DNA of 64,000 nt from an uncultured Sphingobacteriales bacterium. GTDB lineage: Bacteria; Bacteroidota; Bacteroidia; Chitinophagales; Chitinophagaceae. The translations under genes and the position numbers were made by a program. Positions 53,485 through 62,465 of this stretch are shown one piece after another. Numbering within the stretch: position 1 is the stretch's first letter; every line of letters starts with the position of its first letter. The notes beneath the pieces are model-generated. The model was not told the origin of the DNA, searched no databases, and worked only from the letters and a program-made list of their open reading frames with translations. The stretch is taken from the NCBI GenBank assembly GCA_937991535.1, contig CALKHN010000044.1, positions 1 to 64,000 of the forward strand. Reading direction: 5' to 3'.

Positions 53485-54834
53485 ATGCAAAGCAGGTTTA
53501 ACCGCCGGAGATTTATCAATACCCTTTCTATGGCAGGAGCGGGGCTGGCTATAGGAGTACCGCATATCGTATCGGCAAATGCAGCTAATGCAAAGCCAGC
53601 GCTTTTAGGGGGCGCCAAAGCATTTGCTCCAACATTCCCCGGTTGGCCGGTATACGGGCAACCGGAGGAAAAGGGATTGATGGATGTGCTGAAAAGCAAA
53701 AAATGGGGCCGGTTAAACGGCAATGTGATGGCTGCCTTTGAAAGCGCATACGCGAAACAGTTAGGCGCTAAACACTGCCTTGGCGTTTCCAGTGGCACCA
53801 GTGCTTTGTATACCATGCTGGGCGCCCTGGATATTGGTCCCGGCGATGAAGTGATCATTCCTGTGTACACGTTTATTGCCACCTACAATGTGGTGGTGCT
53901 TAATTACGCCCTGCCCGTATTTGCGGATACCGATATAGAAAGCTTCCAGGTGGATGCCAATAAAATTGAAGCAGCCATTACTGATCAAACCAAAATCATC
54001 ATGCCCGTTCATATTGGGGGTTCCCCTGCCAATTTAGACAGGATCATGGAGATTGCCGGCCGTAAAAAAATTCCTGTAATAGAAGATGCATGCCAGGCAC
54101 ATTTGGCAGAATGGCGTGGGAAAAAAGTAGGCACCTATGGGTTAGCCGGCGGTTTTAGCTTTCAGTCGTCGAAAAATTTGAACTGCGCCGAAGGTGGGGC
54201 AATCGTTACCAATGATGAGTCCTTTGCCAAAACCTGCTATTCCTTTCACAACCAGGGGCAGGGAGGCCGGCACGCCGCATACAATCCGGGCGTAGGCACC
54301 CGCGGCGCCAATATGCGGCTTACCGAATTCCAGGGCAGTATTTTGCTGGCGCAGATGACCCGCCTTGCAGAGCAGTCGAAGCGCAGAACGGAAAACGCCA
54401 GCTATCTCAGCAAATTACTGAACGATATTCCGGGCATTACCCCGGCGAAGCTGTACGAAGGCACCACGGCAAGCGCGTATCACCTGTATATGTTCCGCTA
54501 CAATAAAGATCATTTTGCTGGATTGAGCCGTGCAAAATTTCTCGAAGCATTGAGCGCCGAAGGTATACCCTGCTCCGGTGGTTATGGTATGATCAACAAA
54601 GACAACTATGTTACGGGCCTCGCCAAAAACAAACACTACCTTAAAATATACGGTGAAAAAACAATGCAGGAATGGCTGGAACGCAATCAATGCCCGCAAA
54701 ACGATATACTGAGTACTGAACAGGCGGTATGGTTTGTACAGAATATGCTGCTCGGCGGCAAAACCGATATGGATCAGATTGCTGCGGCAATCCGGAAAAT
54801 TCAAAAAAACGCGGGGGCATTGGGGAAGAGGTGA
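53485..54834 (+). CDS. Tat-exported DegT/DnrJ/EryC1-type aminotransferase
   Basis: 449 residues from ATG at 53485 with a clear twin-arginine signal (NRRRFINTLSMAGAGLAIG). The PLP aminotransferase fold of the AHBA-synthase/sugar aminotransferase group is intact: GVSSGTSALYTMLGAL, PVYTFIATYN, EDACQAHLAEW and FSFQSSKNLN with catalytic K230. Most family members act in the cytoplasm on nucleotide sugars. The Tat signal and the periplasmic heme dehydrogenase next door place this one outside the cytoplasm, PLP already bound. It likely aminates a keto sugar produced by the dehydrogenase (inference). Confidence 0.88.
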   Translation: MQSRFNRRRFINTLSMAGAGLAIGVPHIVSANAANAKPALLGGAKAFAPTFPGWPVYGQPEEKGLMDVLKSKKWGRLNGNVMAAFESAYAKQLGAKHCLGVSSGTSALYTMLGALDIGPGDEVIIPVYTFIATYNVVVLNYALPVFADTDIESFQVDANKIEAAITDQTKIIMPVHIGGSPANLDRIMEIAGRKKIPVIEDACQAHLAEWRGKKVGTYGLAGGFSFQSSKNLNCAEGGAIVTNDESFAKTCYSFHNQGQGGRHAAYNPGVGTRGANMRLTEFQGSILLAQMTRLAEQSKRRTENASYLSKLLNDIPGITPAKLYEGTTASAYHLYMFRYNKDHFAGLSRAKFLEALSAEGIPCSGGYGMINKDNYVTGLAKNKHYLKIYGEKTMQEWLERNQCPQNDILSTEQAVWFVQNMLLGGKTDMDQIAAAIRKIQKNAGALGKR

Positions 54835-54907
54835 GGGGATGCAGGATGCAGGTTACAGGTGAGAATGGAGAGGTGAGAGGAGAAAATACTGATTAAAAAA
54901 AGAATAA

Positions 54908-55315
54908 ATGAAGTTTAAAACATCAATACATATTTTGCTGGGACTGCTGGTTGCGGTGATCCTGTTTCACATAGCTATAGTAGTTAAGGCTATTCCCTAT
55001 AACATCGCATGGGGCGGACGACTTCAGAACGACCAGGAAATGTATGTTTTTGAAGCCATCTCCATTCTGATCAATTTATTTTTGGGATTTGTTTTGCTCA
55101 TGAAAGCCAGCTATATCAAGTTTCGGTTTGGGGAAAAAACAATAAACATCATACTATGGATCTTTCTTGTTTTATTTGTTTGGAATACGGTGGGTAATCT
55201 TTTCGCGAAAACAAACTTTGAGAAATCCTTTGCTGTGTTGACTTTTATTTTTGCTATTCTTATTTGGAGAATTTTGAAAAGCAAACATACCAACGATGCC
55301 AAAGCGGTGGCGTAG
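54908..55315 (+). CDS. Four-helix membrane protein, function unknown
   Basis: 135 residues with four hydrophobic segments: about 8-27, 47-66, 78-96 and 104-121. Between the first two is a loop with AWGGRL and NDQEMYVFEA. The basic tail ends with KSKHTNDAKAVA. I do not recognise the family beyond small four-helix Bacteroidota membrane proteins. It follows the aminotransferase gene by 73 bp in the same direction but has no obvious link. Confidence 0.65.
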   Translation: MKFKTSIHILLGLLVAVILFHIAIVVKAIPYNIAWGGRLQNDQEMYVFEAISILINLFLGFVLLMKASYIKFRFGEKTINIILWIFLVLFVWNTVGNLFAKTNFEKSFAVLTFIFAILIWRILKSKHTNDAKAVA

Positions 55316-55390
55316 ATGAAATTATTGCAGATCCATCAAAGATTACGCTAATGACGGAGGAAAATAATTCAATGACAACCCCCCGGGATT

Positions 55391-55437
55391 GTTGCATACG
55401 GCAACTTCGGAATCTGTTCCGGTGATAAAGCATACGA
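55391..55437. repeat. REP-like unit A beside RAYT copy 2
   Basis: GTTGCatacgGCAAC and CGGAAtctgTTCCG hairpins followed by GGTGATAAAGCATACGA. It aligns with the units on the other side of the transposase gene at 56132 and 56230. Confidence 0.65.
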
Positions 55438-55469
55438 GGCTTAAAATCAAATACGTGTAAAGAATCGCA

Positions 55470-55931
55470 TCACATCAATTCATGAAAAACATATTGTTCA
55501 TCATAAGCAATATTAAATTCTTCCAGTAATGCTTCATATTCTTTCCTGAACGTTTGAACCCGGTGATGTTCTTCCTGGTTTTGTATGTATTTGAATATCA
55601 TATCCACATCCCGCTGGCGGTAGGAGAATACACCGTAACCTACCTGCCATTCAAACCTTTCTTTGGTGAGTTTATTGTCATTGATGTATTTAGAAGATTT
55701 TGCTTTCACCACTTTCATTAATTCCGATAATGAAACAACAGGTTTTAACCCGATGAAGCAGTGCATATGATCTTCTACTCCGTTTACAATGATGGTTTTA
55801 CAGCCCGTTTCATTTATCAGGTTGCCTATTACAGCCTGTACCTTGTTTCTCCATATTTTATCAAGAACAGCAGCTCTGTATTTTACAGCAAAAACAGCCT
55901 GTATATACAGTTGGTGGTAGGTGTTTGCCAT
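55470..55931 (-). CDS. REP-associated Y1 (IS200-like) transposase, copy 2
   Basis: 153 residues, the same length and layout as the copy at 46744 but diverged (a different paralog, not a recent duplicate). HUH motif DHMHCF; nucleophile helix KYIQNQEEHH (Y-x3-Q). Hairpin repeats lie on both sides of the gene. The ATG at 55931 matches the start of the first copy (MANTYHQLYIQAVFAV against MAGTFSQMYIQVVFAV). Frame intact. Confidence 0.88.
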   Translation of the reverse strand: MANTYHQLYIQAVFAVKYRAAVLDKIWRNKVQAVIGNLINETGCKTIIVNGVEDHMHCFIGLKPVVSLSELMKVVKAKSSKYINDNKLTKERFEWQVGYGVFSYRQRDVDMIFKYIQNQEEHHRVQTFRKEYEALLEEFNIAYDEQYVFHELM

Positions 55932-55974
55932 GGTTTTGTGTTTACTGCAAAATAAACATTTTTATAAATGAACC

Positions 55975-56273
55975 GAGCCTACGGCTCTCTGTTCCTTACT
56001 TTTTTTCTTCAACGGGACTGAAGTCCGTTGTTACAAGACAGGGTCGAGGCTACGCCTCTGATTTTTACATTTTGGTATGTAAGCTGGCATTGACGAAGAC
56101 GGGACGGCAACGCAACGATAAGTCCGTAGGACTGTTTGCATATTGCAACTCTGGAATTCATTCCGGTGGTAAGAAGCGTACGAAAGGTCTGCCCGTCCTG
56201 GAAAATAGTTCAGTGATAAGTCCGTAGGACTGTTTACATGTTGCAACACCGGAATTTATTCCGTTGTGAGAAC
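55975..56273. repeat. Hairpin array upstream of RAYT copy 2 in a 660-bp gap
   Basis: Simple hairpins GAGCCtacGGCTC (55975-55987), AACGGGACT...AGTCCGTT (56011-56029) and GAGGCtacGCCTC (56046-56058) are followed by two copies of a unit of about 55 bp. Each copy begins with AGTCCgtaGGACT (56121, 56219), has a TTGCAAC core and then a GGAAT...ATTCC hairpin (56153-56164, 56251-56262). No gene is seen in 55932-56591. Confidence 0.75.
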
Positions 56274-56486
56274 CAGAATGCCAGATGAGTGCCGTAGGCC
56301 TGCCTGTAGGCAGACACGATACATACCACCTTACCCAAACGATCAGTTATCACCAGGGGAATCAACGCCGGAGTCTAAGCTTTCTCACTAAAACCAAATG
56401 AAAAGATAAGGGCGATTACAAGTCTTTAACGGTTTTTATAAGTAAATTGTAAACGCAACCGGGAGGATACCAGTAAAATCAAATCA

Positions 56487-56517
56487 GCCGGTGAAAAACC
56501 CGGCATTGGTTTTTTTT
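56487..56517 (+). terminator. Weak hairpin with T-run upstream of the SDR gene
   Basis: GCCGG (56487-56491) pairs with CCGGC (56500-56504), and a run of eight T starts at 56510. With no gene directly upstream this may be a leader attenuator or the end of an old transcript. Confidence 0.35.
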
Positions 56518-56591
56518 CCGGATGGGGGTATAAAAAGGGTTAAAAACAAGACGCACACATTCTATTATACACAACCTAAAAATTTAAATGT

Positions 56592-57383
56592 ATGAGCAGT
56601 TTAGCAAATAAAGTAGTCATCATTACCGGCGCGGCAATGGGGTTGGGTCTTGCGGCAGCGCAGGAGCTTGCATCGCAGGGAGCAAGCCTTATGCTTGTAG
56701 ATTACAATGAGAAAAGCCTGGAGGAAGCAAAGAATGAGATCGCTAAAAAATTTCCGTCTGTAAAAACCGTTACCGTGGTTGCCGACGTTTCCAATGAAGA
56801 TGCCGTAAAAAATTATGTGAACGAAACCGTAAAAGCTTTCGGGCGCATTGACGGGCTTTACAACAATGCAGGCATCGAAGGCAAACAGGCCGGAATGACT
56901 GAATATGATGTAAACATTTTCAAGAAGGTGATAGACATTAACCTGATGGGTGTTTATTACGGAATGCGTTATGTTATTCCTGTGATGCAAAAACAAAAAT
57001 ACGGGCGGATCGTAAATGTGGCTTCTGTAGGAGGCATCCGCGGCGTATTGAACCAGGTGCCTTATGTGGCCAGTAAACATGCGGTTTCGGGCATGACCAA
57101 GAATGCCGCGCTTGAATATGGCCGGGATGGGATCAATACCAACGCCATTGCCCCCGGTGCAATACTTACTCCCATGGTTGCTGAAGCATTCAAAGAGGTT
57201 AATCCCCATGATCCAAAAGCGGCGGAAACAGAATACGCCCAACGCAATCCTACCAAACGTTTGGGATTGCCAAACGAAGTAGCCAAAGTGGTCGCATTTC
57301 TTTTAAGTGAAGATGCGTCCTATGTAAATGGACAAACCATTGCCATTGATGGCGGTGAATCCAATATTTATGGAAATGTATAG
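56592..57383 (+). CDS. Short-chain dehydrogenase/reductase
   Basis: 263 residues, classical SDR. The NAD(P)-binding motif is TGAAMGLG (residues 12-19), NNAG follows at about 91-94, and the catalytic Tyr/Lys pair is Y158 and K162 (YVASK). VDYNEK after the second strand ends in Asp at the cofactor-selective place, which favours NAD over NADP. Substrate unknown; glucose-1-dehydrogenase-like and steroid-type enzymes share this layout. The gene stands apart from its neighbours. Confidence 0.92.
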   Translation: MSSLANKVVIITGAAMGLGLAAAQELASQGASLMLVDYNEKSLEEAKNEIAKKFPSVKTVTVVADVSNEDAVKNYVNETVKAFGRIDGLYNNAGIEGKQAGMTEYDVNIFKKVIDINLMGVYYGMRYVIPVMQKQKYGRIVNVASVGGIRGVLNQVPYVASKHAVSGMTKNAALEYGRDGINTNAIAPGAILTPMVAEAFKEVNPHDPKAAETEYAQRNPTKRLGLPNEVAKVVAFLLSEDASYVNGQTIAIDGGESNIYGNV

Positions 57384-57475
57384 ATATACCCAGGGAAATC
57401 AACCGGAAATATCCACCGCCGCCTGGGTCTGCCGGCTTTAGTTCCGGCCATACATCATTATTTATCTATTGCCTT

Positions 57476-58591
57476 TTGCTGCTGCTGGGTTTCCCCTTTG
57501 TATTCGCGCTGGAAAGAATGGTTACGGTTATGGTTATTTCCTGTCCGCATGCATTAGGACTGGCGGTGCCTTTGGTGGTGGCCATTTCAACTTCCATTGC
57601 CGCGCAAAAAGGCCTGCTCATCCGCAATCGTACTGCGTTTGAAAATGCACGGCTCATCACCACCATCATCTTTGATAAAACCGGCACATTAACGAAGGGG
57701 GCGCATGAATTGCAGGAAGTGAAAGTGCTGAGCCAGGATGGTGACGAAAAAGAATTGCTGCGTCTTGCGGCAGGCCTTGAGCAGCATTCTGAACATTATA
57801 TTGCCGCAGGAATAGTGAGAAAGGCAAAGGAACTTAATATTACAATTCCGCAGGCAGAAAACTTCAACTATCTACCGGGCATCGGCCTGGAAGGAAGGGT
57901 AGGGGGAAAAGAAATTAAAGTGACAGGACCGAATTACCTGAAAGAAAAAAACATCAGCACAGCAGAAACGGCTGAAGATTTTACCGGAACGGTTGTGTAC
58001 GTGTTGATAGAAAATGAAATCGCAGGATATTTTACCTTTTCCGACCAGTTGAGGGAAAGCGCTGCTGAAGCCATTCAAACACTGAAGAAAGCCGGGATTA
58101 AAAATTTACTGCTAACAGGCGATAATGAAAAAGTGGCAAAGCAGGTGAGCGACGAACTGAGCATGGATGGCTATCTGGCAAATGTTTTGCCGCACGAAAA
58201 ATTGGAAAAAATTAAAGCCTTACAGGAAAAAGGCGAATTTGTTGCCATGACAGGAGACGGCGTAAATGATGCGCCTGCGCTTGCCCAGGCTGATGTGGGC
58301 ATTGCAGTGGGTTCAGGCACTGATGTGGCGGCGGAAACAGCAGACATCATTTTGGTTAACTCCGATCCGAAAGATATTGCCGGGCTGATTTTATTTGGCA
58401 AAGCCACCTACAACAAGATGATACAAAACCTTTGGTGGGCTGCGGGCTACAACATTCTTGCCATTCCACTGGCAGCAGGTATTTTGCACAAATGGAATAT
58501 TATGCTTACTCCTGCCGCGGGCGCTGTGCTGATGAGCTTAAGCACGATTGTGGTAGCCATTAATGCCAGGCTGCTTAAAACAAAGGCGTAA
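57476..58591 (+). pseudogene. 5'-truncated CopB-type copper P-ATPase
   Basis: The frame starts at TTG (57476) and encodes the C-terminal 371 residues of a P1B ATPase. CPH (residues 23-25, SCPHALGLA) is the CopB-type metal motif. The phosphorylation site DKTGTLT (D67), TGDNEK and TGDGVNDAP are intact, and the two last membrane helices remain. The first roughly 300 residues are missing: no N-terminal metal-binding part, no actuator TGES and no early membrane helices. The frame is open back into the SDR gene but has no plausible ATG. A product could not pump metal. Probably a relic left by rearrangement. Confidence 0.85.
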
Positions 58592-59117
58592 GGGCTAATA
58601 GATTGGGGACATTGAGATCAAACTTTTCCACCAGATCAATAAAACCGCCATTTACATTGATGTTGCGGCGGGGTCTTCACAGCCGGGCAACTGTGTGGCG
58701 GCGAGACCCTGGCGCTATAAAAACTATTAAACTTTTGTACTGATCCGAAGTTGCCTGCGGTCGGTATCCGCCGCGACAGATCAGACCACGCTAACAATGC
58801 ATGCTGCATATCTATTAACACCAGGTTTCAACCGCGAACGCAATAAATCCGCCACCCGCATGTCAAAACACGCCAAATACTAAAAAAACCACCGTTTTTA
58901 ATAAAAAATGAATAGGTTTGAAACAGTTTCAATCCGCACTACTATAACCCGGCAATCAACCCGTATCATTTCATTTTCAGGATTTTTGGACCAGTGCAAT
59001 AGTGAAGGAATAATTTCCTTACATGTGGTTTACGCGAACTAATAGGTATTCTAAGAATGCTTACAGATGATTACCTGCACAATTTCTTTTTTTTACTTTA
59101 AAAAAAGCCAGTTTCTT
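58592..59117. other. Intergenic gap with two dispersed repeats
   Basis: CGGGGT-family copy 2 lies at 58669-58706 (CGGGGTCTTCACAGCCGGG and ACTGTG) with an outer GGGTCT...AGACCC pair. GCGGTC-family copy 4 lies at 58757-58790 (GCGGTCGGTATCC...CAGACCACGC), the most diverged one. No gene is seen. Confidence 0.55.
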
Positions 59118-60221
59118 ATGGACTTTAAAGACGAAATCAAGCAATTCGGCGACCGTGTTGAAAAGCTGAAAGCGCAAATTCAAACGGAAGAAGCAACCAA
59201 GAATGCTTTTATTATGCCCTTCCTTAAAGCGCTGGGATACGATGTGTTTAACCCACTGGAAGTAGTGCCGGAGTACATTGCTGACATCGGAATAAAGAAA
59301 GGAGAGAAAGTAGATTATGCCATTATGCGGGACAGCCAACCTGTAATTCTTGTGGAATGCAAACATTGGGGCGAAAGTCTTGATCCCCATAACTCCCAGC
59401 TATTCCGGTACTTTCATACAACCAAAGCCAAGTTTGGGCTTTTATCCAACGGTATAATTTTTAGATTTTATACCGATCTGATTGAGCCTAATAAAATGGA
59501 TGAAAAGCCATTTTTCGAATTCAATGTTACAGACATTAAAGACAACCAGGTAGAAGAATTGAAAAAGTTTCATAAGTCTTATTTTGATATTGATAACATT
59601 CAGACTACAGCAAGCGAACTCAAATACATGAACGAATTAAAATCGCTTATTAATGTCGAATTTCAGGCACCAAGTGAGGTTTTTGTACGCTATTTTGCCA
59701 AACAACTTTATCATGGTGTGTTGACTTCCAAACTCGTAGAGCAGTTTGCAGCCCTGACAAAAAAATCGCTGCAGCAGTATATCAACGACCTTATTACTGA
59801 ACGTTTAAAGTCGGCATTAAAAAAAGAAACCGACGATGAAAAGAAAAATGCTGAGCAGGAACAGGCCAAACCAAATGCTGTCGTTGCAGAAAGAAAAATA
59901 GAAACCACAGAGGAAGAAAAAGAAGGTTTTATGATTGTTAAGACTATTCTGCGGCAAAAGATAAAACCAAATCGTATTGTGTTTCGTGATGCCCAATCCT
60001 ATTTTGCCATCCTGCTCGACGACAACAACAGAAAAACAATTTGCAGGCTATATCTGAATGGCACGAAGCGCTACATTGTAACTTTTGATGAACAAAAGAA
60101 AGAAACAAAAAATGAAATTTTGGCTGTTGATGACATTTTTAACTATGCAGATATTTTGGAGAAAACAGTGGCAAACTATGATGGTGAAAAGATAGCTAAC
60201 ACGAAGTCGCAATTGAATTAA
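59118..60221 (+). CDS. Orphan HsdR N-terminal-domain nuclease-like protein
   Basis: 367 residues from ATG at 59118; the frame starts 17 residues earlier with a low-quality lead. The N-terminal half matches the HSDR_N domain of type I restriction R subunits: KVDYAIM (D66) and PVILVECKHWG (E80, K82) give the PD-(D/E)xK nuclease triad. The C-terminal half has an acidic, Lys-rich linker (about 240-270) and a domain with GFMIVKTILRQKI. No helicase part, HsdM or HsdS is present. Such solo proteins are common, and a nuclease or defence role is possible but unproven. Confidence 0.82.
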   Translation: MDFKDEIKQFGDRVEKLKAQIQTEEATKNAFIMPFLKALGYDVFNPLEVVPEYIADIGIKKGEKVDYAIMRDSQPVILVECKHWGESLDPHNSQLFRYFHTTKAKFGLLSNGIIFRFYTDLIEPNKMDEKPFFEFNVTDIKDNQVEELKKFHKSYFDIDNIQTTASELKYMNELKSLINVEFQAPSEVFVRYFAKQLYHGVLTSKLVEQFAALTKKSLQQYINDLITERLKSALKKETDDEKKNAEQEQAKPNAVVAERKIETTEEEKEGFMIVKTILRQKIKPNRIVFRDAQSYFAILLDDNNRKTICRLYLNGTKRYIVTFDEQKKETKNEILAVDDIFNYADILEKTVANYDGEKIANTKSQLN

Positions 60222-60269
60222 AGAAGCTGAAGTGTTTTGAGGAATACTATGCAACGTAAAACTTGAATA

Positions 60270-60632
60270 ATGGAGGGCATTATTATCATTATTTGGATTG
60301 GAATTGCAATTCTCGTGGCCACTTTGGGAGAGGAAAGGAAAATTGGTTTTGGTACAACTTTGCTGGTAAGTCTTATTCTAAGCCCCATCATTGGACTTGT
60401 AATTGCGCTGGCTTCAGAAAAGAAGCCAAAAGACAACCACAAGTTTAACGGTCACCTGGAGCTGGCAAAGAAAGCTGAATATAAGGAGGAGTTTAGCAAC
60501 GCCGTTAACCATTATTTGGACGCTTTGTTTCATCTTGAAAATGACTATAAAAATTTGACCAAAAAAGACGATGAAAGGCGAGTTAAATTAATTGAAGATT
60601 TAAAGCAGAAGGTAGAGGATTTGAAAGCCTGA
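60270..60632 (+). CDS. Small membrane-anchored helical protein
   Basis: 120 residues. Two hydrophobic segments (about 3-18 and 27-46) form an N-terminal anchor, then a helical part with one TPR-like element (AKKAEYKEEFSNAVNHYLDA) and a charged C-terminus. I do not recognise the family. It lies 48 bp after the HsdR-like gene and may be cotranscribed. Start ATG at 60270. Confidence 0.6.
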   Translation: MEGIIIIIWIGIAILVATLGEERKIGFGTTLLVSLILSPIIGLVIALASEKKPKDNHKFNGHLELAKKAEYKEEFSNAVNHYLDALFHLENDYKNLTKKDDERRVKLIEDLKQKVEDLKA

Positions 60633-60691
60633 ACTTACCGTTTTGTAAACGCTTAGAAGCGACTATAAAGCGCTTAGACGTGGTTAAAATT

Positions 60692-60731
60692 AATAACTAA
60701 GCCAGTTGCGCAAAGGGATGAGTTGTGTGTA
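60692..60731. repeat. Left boundary repeat of an AT-rich gene cassette
   Basis: AATAACTAAGC (60692-60702) recurs exactly at 63888-63898 beyond the four-gene operon. TTGTGTGTA (60723-60731) is the inverse of TACACACAA (63881-63889). Upstream, two GCTTAGA words sit near 60650-60680. The arrangement looks like a cassette or integron-type boundary. Confidence 0.5.
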
Positions 60732-60768
60732 ATTTTATTGGAAACCCTACTAAATCAAAACCACTTAT

Positions 60769-61170
60769 ATGACCGACATTTTACAAAGCCATTTCCTAAA
60801 CCTCTATGCAATGGCTCTTTCAGACACCCAAATTGACACAGTGGAATTAGAAACCCTTTACCAAATTGGGCAAGAGAAAGGGATTGAAAAATCACAAATT
60901 GACCAAGTTATATTAAACCCTGACAAAGTCAAGTTTACTTTTCCAGACACACTTAATGAAAAAATTACTCACTTATATGATTTTGCAAAAATTATTTTAG
61001 CAGACGGAGTAGTTGATAAGCATGAGAGAGCTACTCTCGAATTATTTTGTAACCGTTTTGGCTTTGAGGAAGAAAATATTGTTAGCATCGCAGAGGTTTT
61101 AATTGCATCTGCTAAAGAAGATATAGAACTAAATACTCTTTTACAAATTATCAACGAAAACCTAAACTAA
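60769..61170 (+). CDS. TerB-like protein
   Basis: 133 residues. Two acidic helical repeats typical of TerB fit: LYAMALSDTQIDTVELETLY and AKIILADGVVDKHERATLEL, where DG.VD.HE-type residues can bind metal. TerB proteins appear in tellurite/stress-response (ter) clusters and can be membrane-linked. No signal peptide. The gene opens a tight four-gene operon (1 bp to the next gene) with visibly more A and T than the rest of the window. Confidence 0.82.
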   Translation: MTDILQSHFLNLYAMALSDTQIDTVELETLYQIGQEKGIEKSQIDQVILNPDKVKFTFPDTLNEKITHLYDFAKIILADGVVDKHERATLELFCNRFGFEEENIVSIAEVLIASAKEDIELNTLLQIINENLN

Positions 61171-61171
61171 T

Positions 61172-62461
61172 ATGGACTTTAAAAATATCCCAAAAGGACT
61201 TTTCAAATTAAAGAAGGTGGAATCCGTTGAAAAGCAAGAAGAAGAATTTTTAACGAACATAACTAATGATGGCACTATAAATGGAAACAGCTTACTCCAC
61301 AACGCTAATATAACAGTTGAGAGAATGGGGTTCAATAGTGCGAAAGAGCAAAATGGCTCTACGTTTGGTCTAAAAATTTGTTTACATAGGGTTTATCAGG
61401 ACTATAAGAATAGAATCACAGAGGATGGTTTGAAGCAAACAGAATTAAAAAAGCCTTATCGCCTCAAACTACATGACCTCAAAGCTGAAAATGATGGGAT
61501 AGTAAAGAGAAAAGAGAAAATTAAATCAGAGGAAATTTTAGATTGTAAGACTAAAATTGAAAAAATCAGGAAGGAGATTGCAGACATCAGGGAAAACCCT
61601 GAACGCTTAACAGGTGACAAATCAGGCAAAGCAAGTTTTTATATCGGATTAATTATTTTATTATTTTTAACGGTATATCTTTTTATATTTTATAGTTCCG
61701 CATCATACTCCTCTTTTTTTAAGGAATTTACTATTTCGGAAATCGGAATTAGTAATTCAATATTTGATGCCCAAGCACTTTCTAAAGCTTTTAATGACGG
61801 CTTTACGGAACTAATGCTTATAATTACCATTCCAGCAGTATTTTTAGGATTAGGTTACTTAATTCATAAAAGTTCTGAAAAAAAAGGGTTTAAAAAATTT
61901 CTATTTATTGGCTCTCTAATTTTTGTAACATTCATTTTTGATGTGATTATTGCTTATGAAATTTGTGAGAAAATATACAATATTAAAAAGACAAACAGTT
62001 TTCAAAATATTCCTGACTACACATTAAGTTTAGCATTTCAATCAGTTAGTTTTTGGCTAATAATATTTGCTGGCTTTGTTGTTTATCTAATTTGGGGGTT
62101 AGTTTTTGATTTCACCATTGAAGCGCATGAAAAACAAGACAAAGTTAGATTAGCAATTAAGCATAAAGAAGAGGAAATAAAAGTGGTAGAGCAAAATATT
62201 GAAAAGTTAAATTTAGATATAAATACCTTAGAAGAAAAAGAAAATAAAAATATTGCCGAAATAAATAAGTTAAATGAACTAATTGAACATACAACAATAA
62301 TACCTAAAGAATTTGAGCAGTATATATTTCACTTCATGCAAGGCTGGATACATTGGATGTCTGCTAATTTGAAAAATCAAACTCAACAAAAAGAATGCGA
62401 AGATATTCTTACTGTATTTATTTCAGCCAACATCAAACCAATTGAATTTACAAACAATTAA
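61172..62461 (+). CDS. Coiled-coil polytopic membrane protein, function unknown
   Basis: 429 residues. The N-terminal 80 residues are soluble, then a coiled coil (about 95-148), four hydrophobic segments (about 153-174, 212-232, 245-264 and 289-312), and a second coiled coil (about 325-375) ahead of a C-terminal helical end. No catalytic motif is seen. It could form the membrane platform of the operon, with the TerB-like protein on the inside and the two lipoproteins outside (inference). 4 bp separate it from the next gene. Confidence 0.7.
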   Translation: MDFKNIPKGLFKLKKVESVEKQEEEFLTNITNDGTINGNSLLHNANITVERMGFNSAKEQNGSTFGLKICLHRVYQDYKNRITEDGLKQTELKKPYRLKLHDLKAENDGIVKRKEKIKSEEILDCKTKIEKIRKEIADIRENPERLTGDKSGKASFYIGLIILLFLTVYLFIFYSSASYSSFFKEFTISEIGISNSIFDAQALSKAFNDGFTELMLIITIPAVFLGLGYLIHKSSEKKGFKKFLFIGSLIFVTFIFDVIIAYEICEKIYNIKKTNSFQNIPDYTLSLAFQSVSFWLIIFAGFVVYLIWGLVFDFTIEAHEKQDKVRLAIKHKEEEIKVVEQNIEKLNLDINTLEEKENKNIAEINKLNELIEHTTIIPKEFEQYIFHFMQGWIHWMSANLKNQTQQKECEDILTVFISANIKPIEFTNN

Positions 62462-62465
62462 AATA

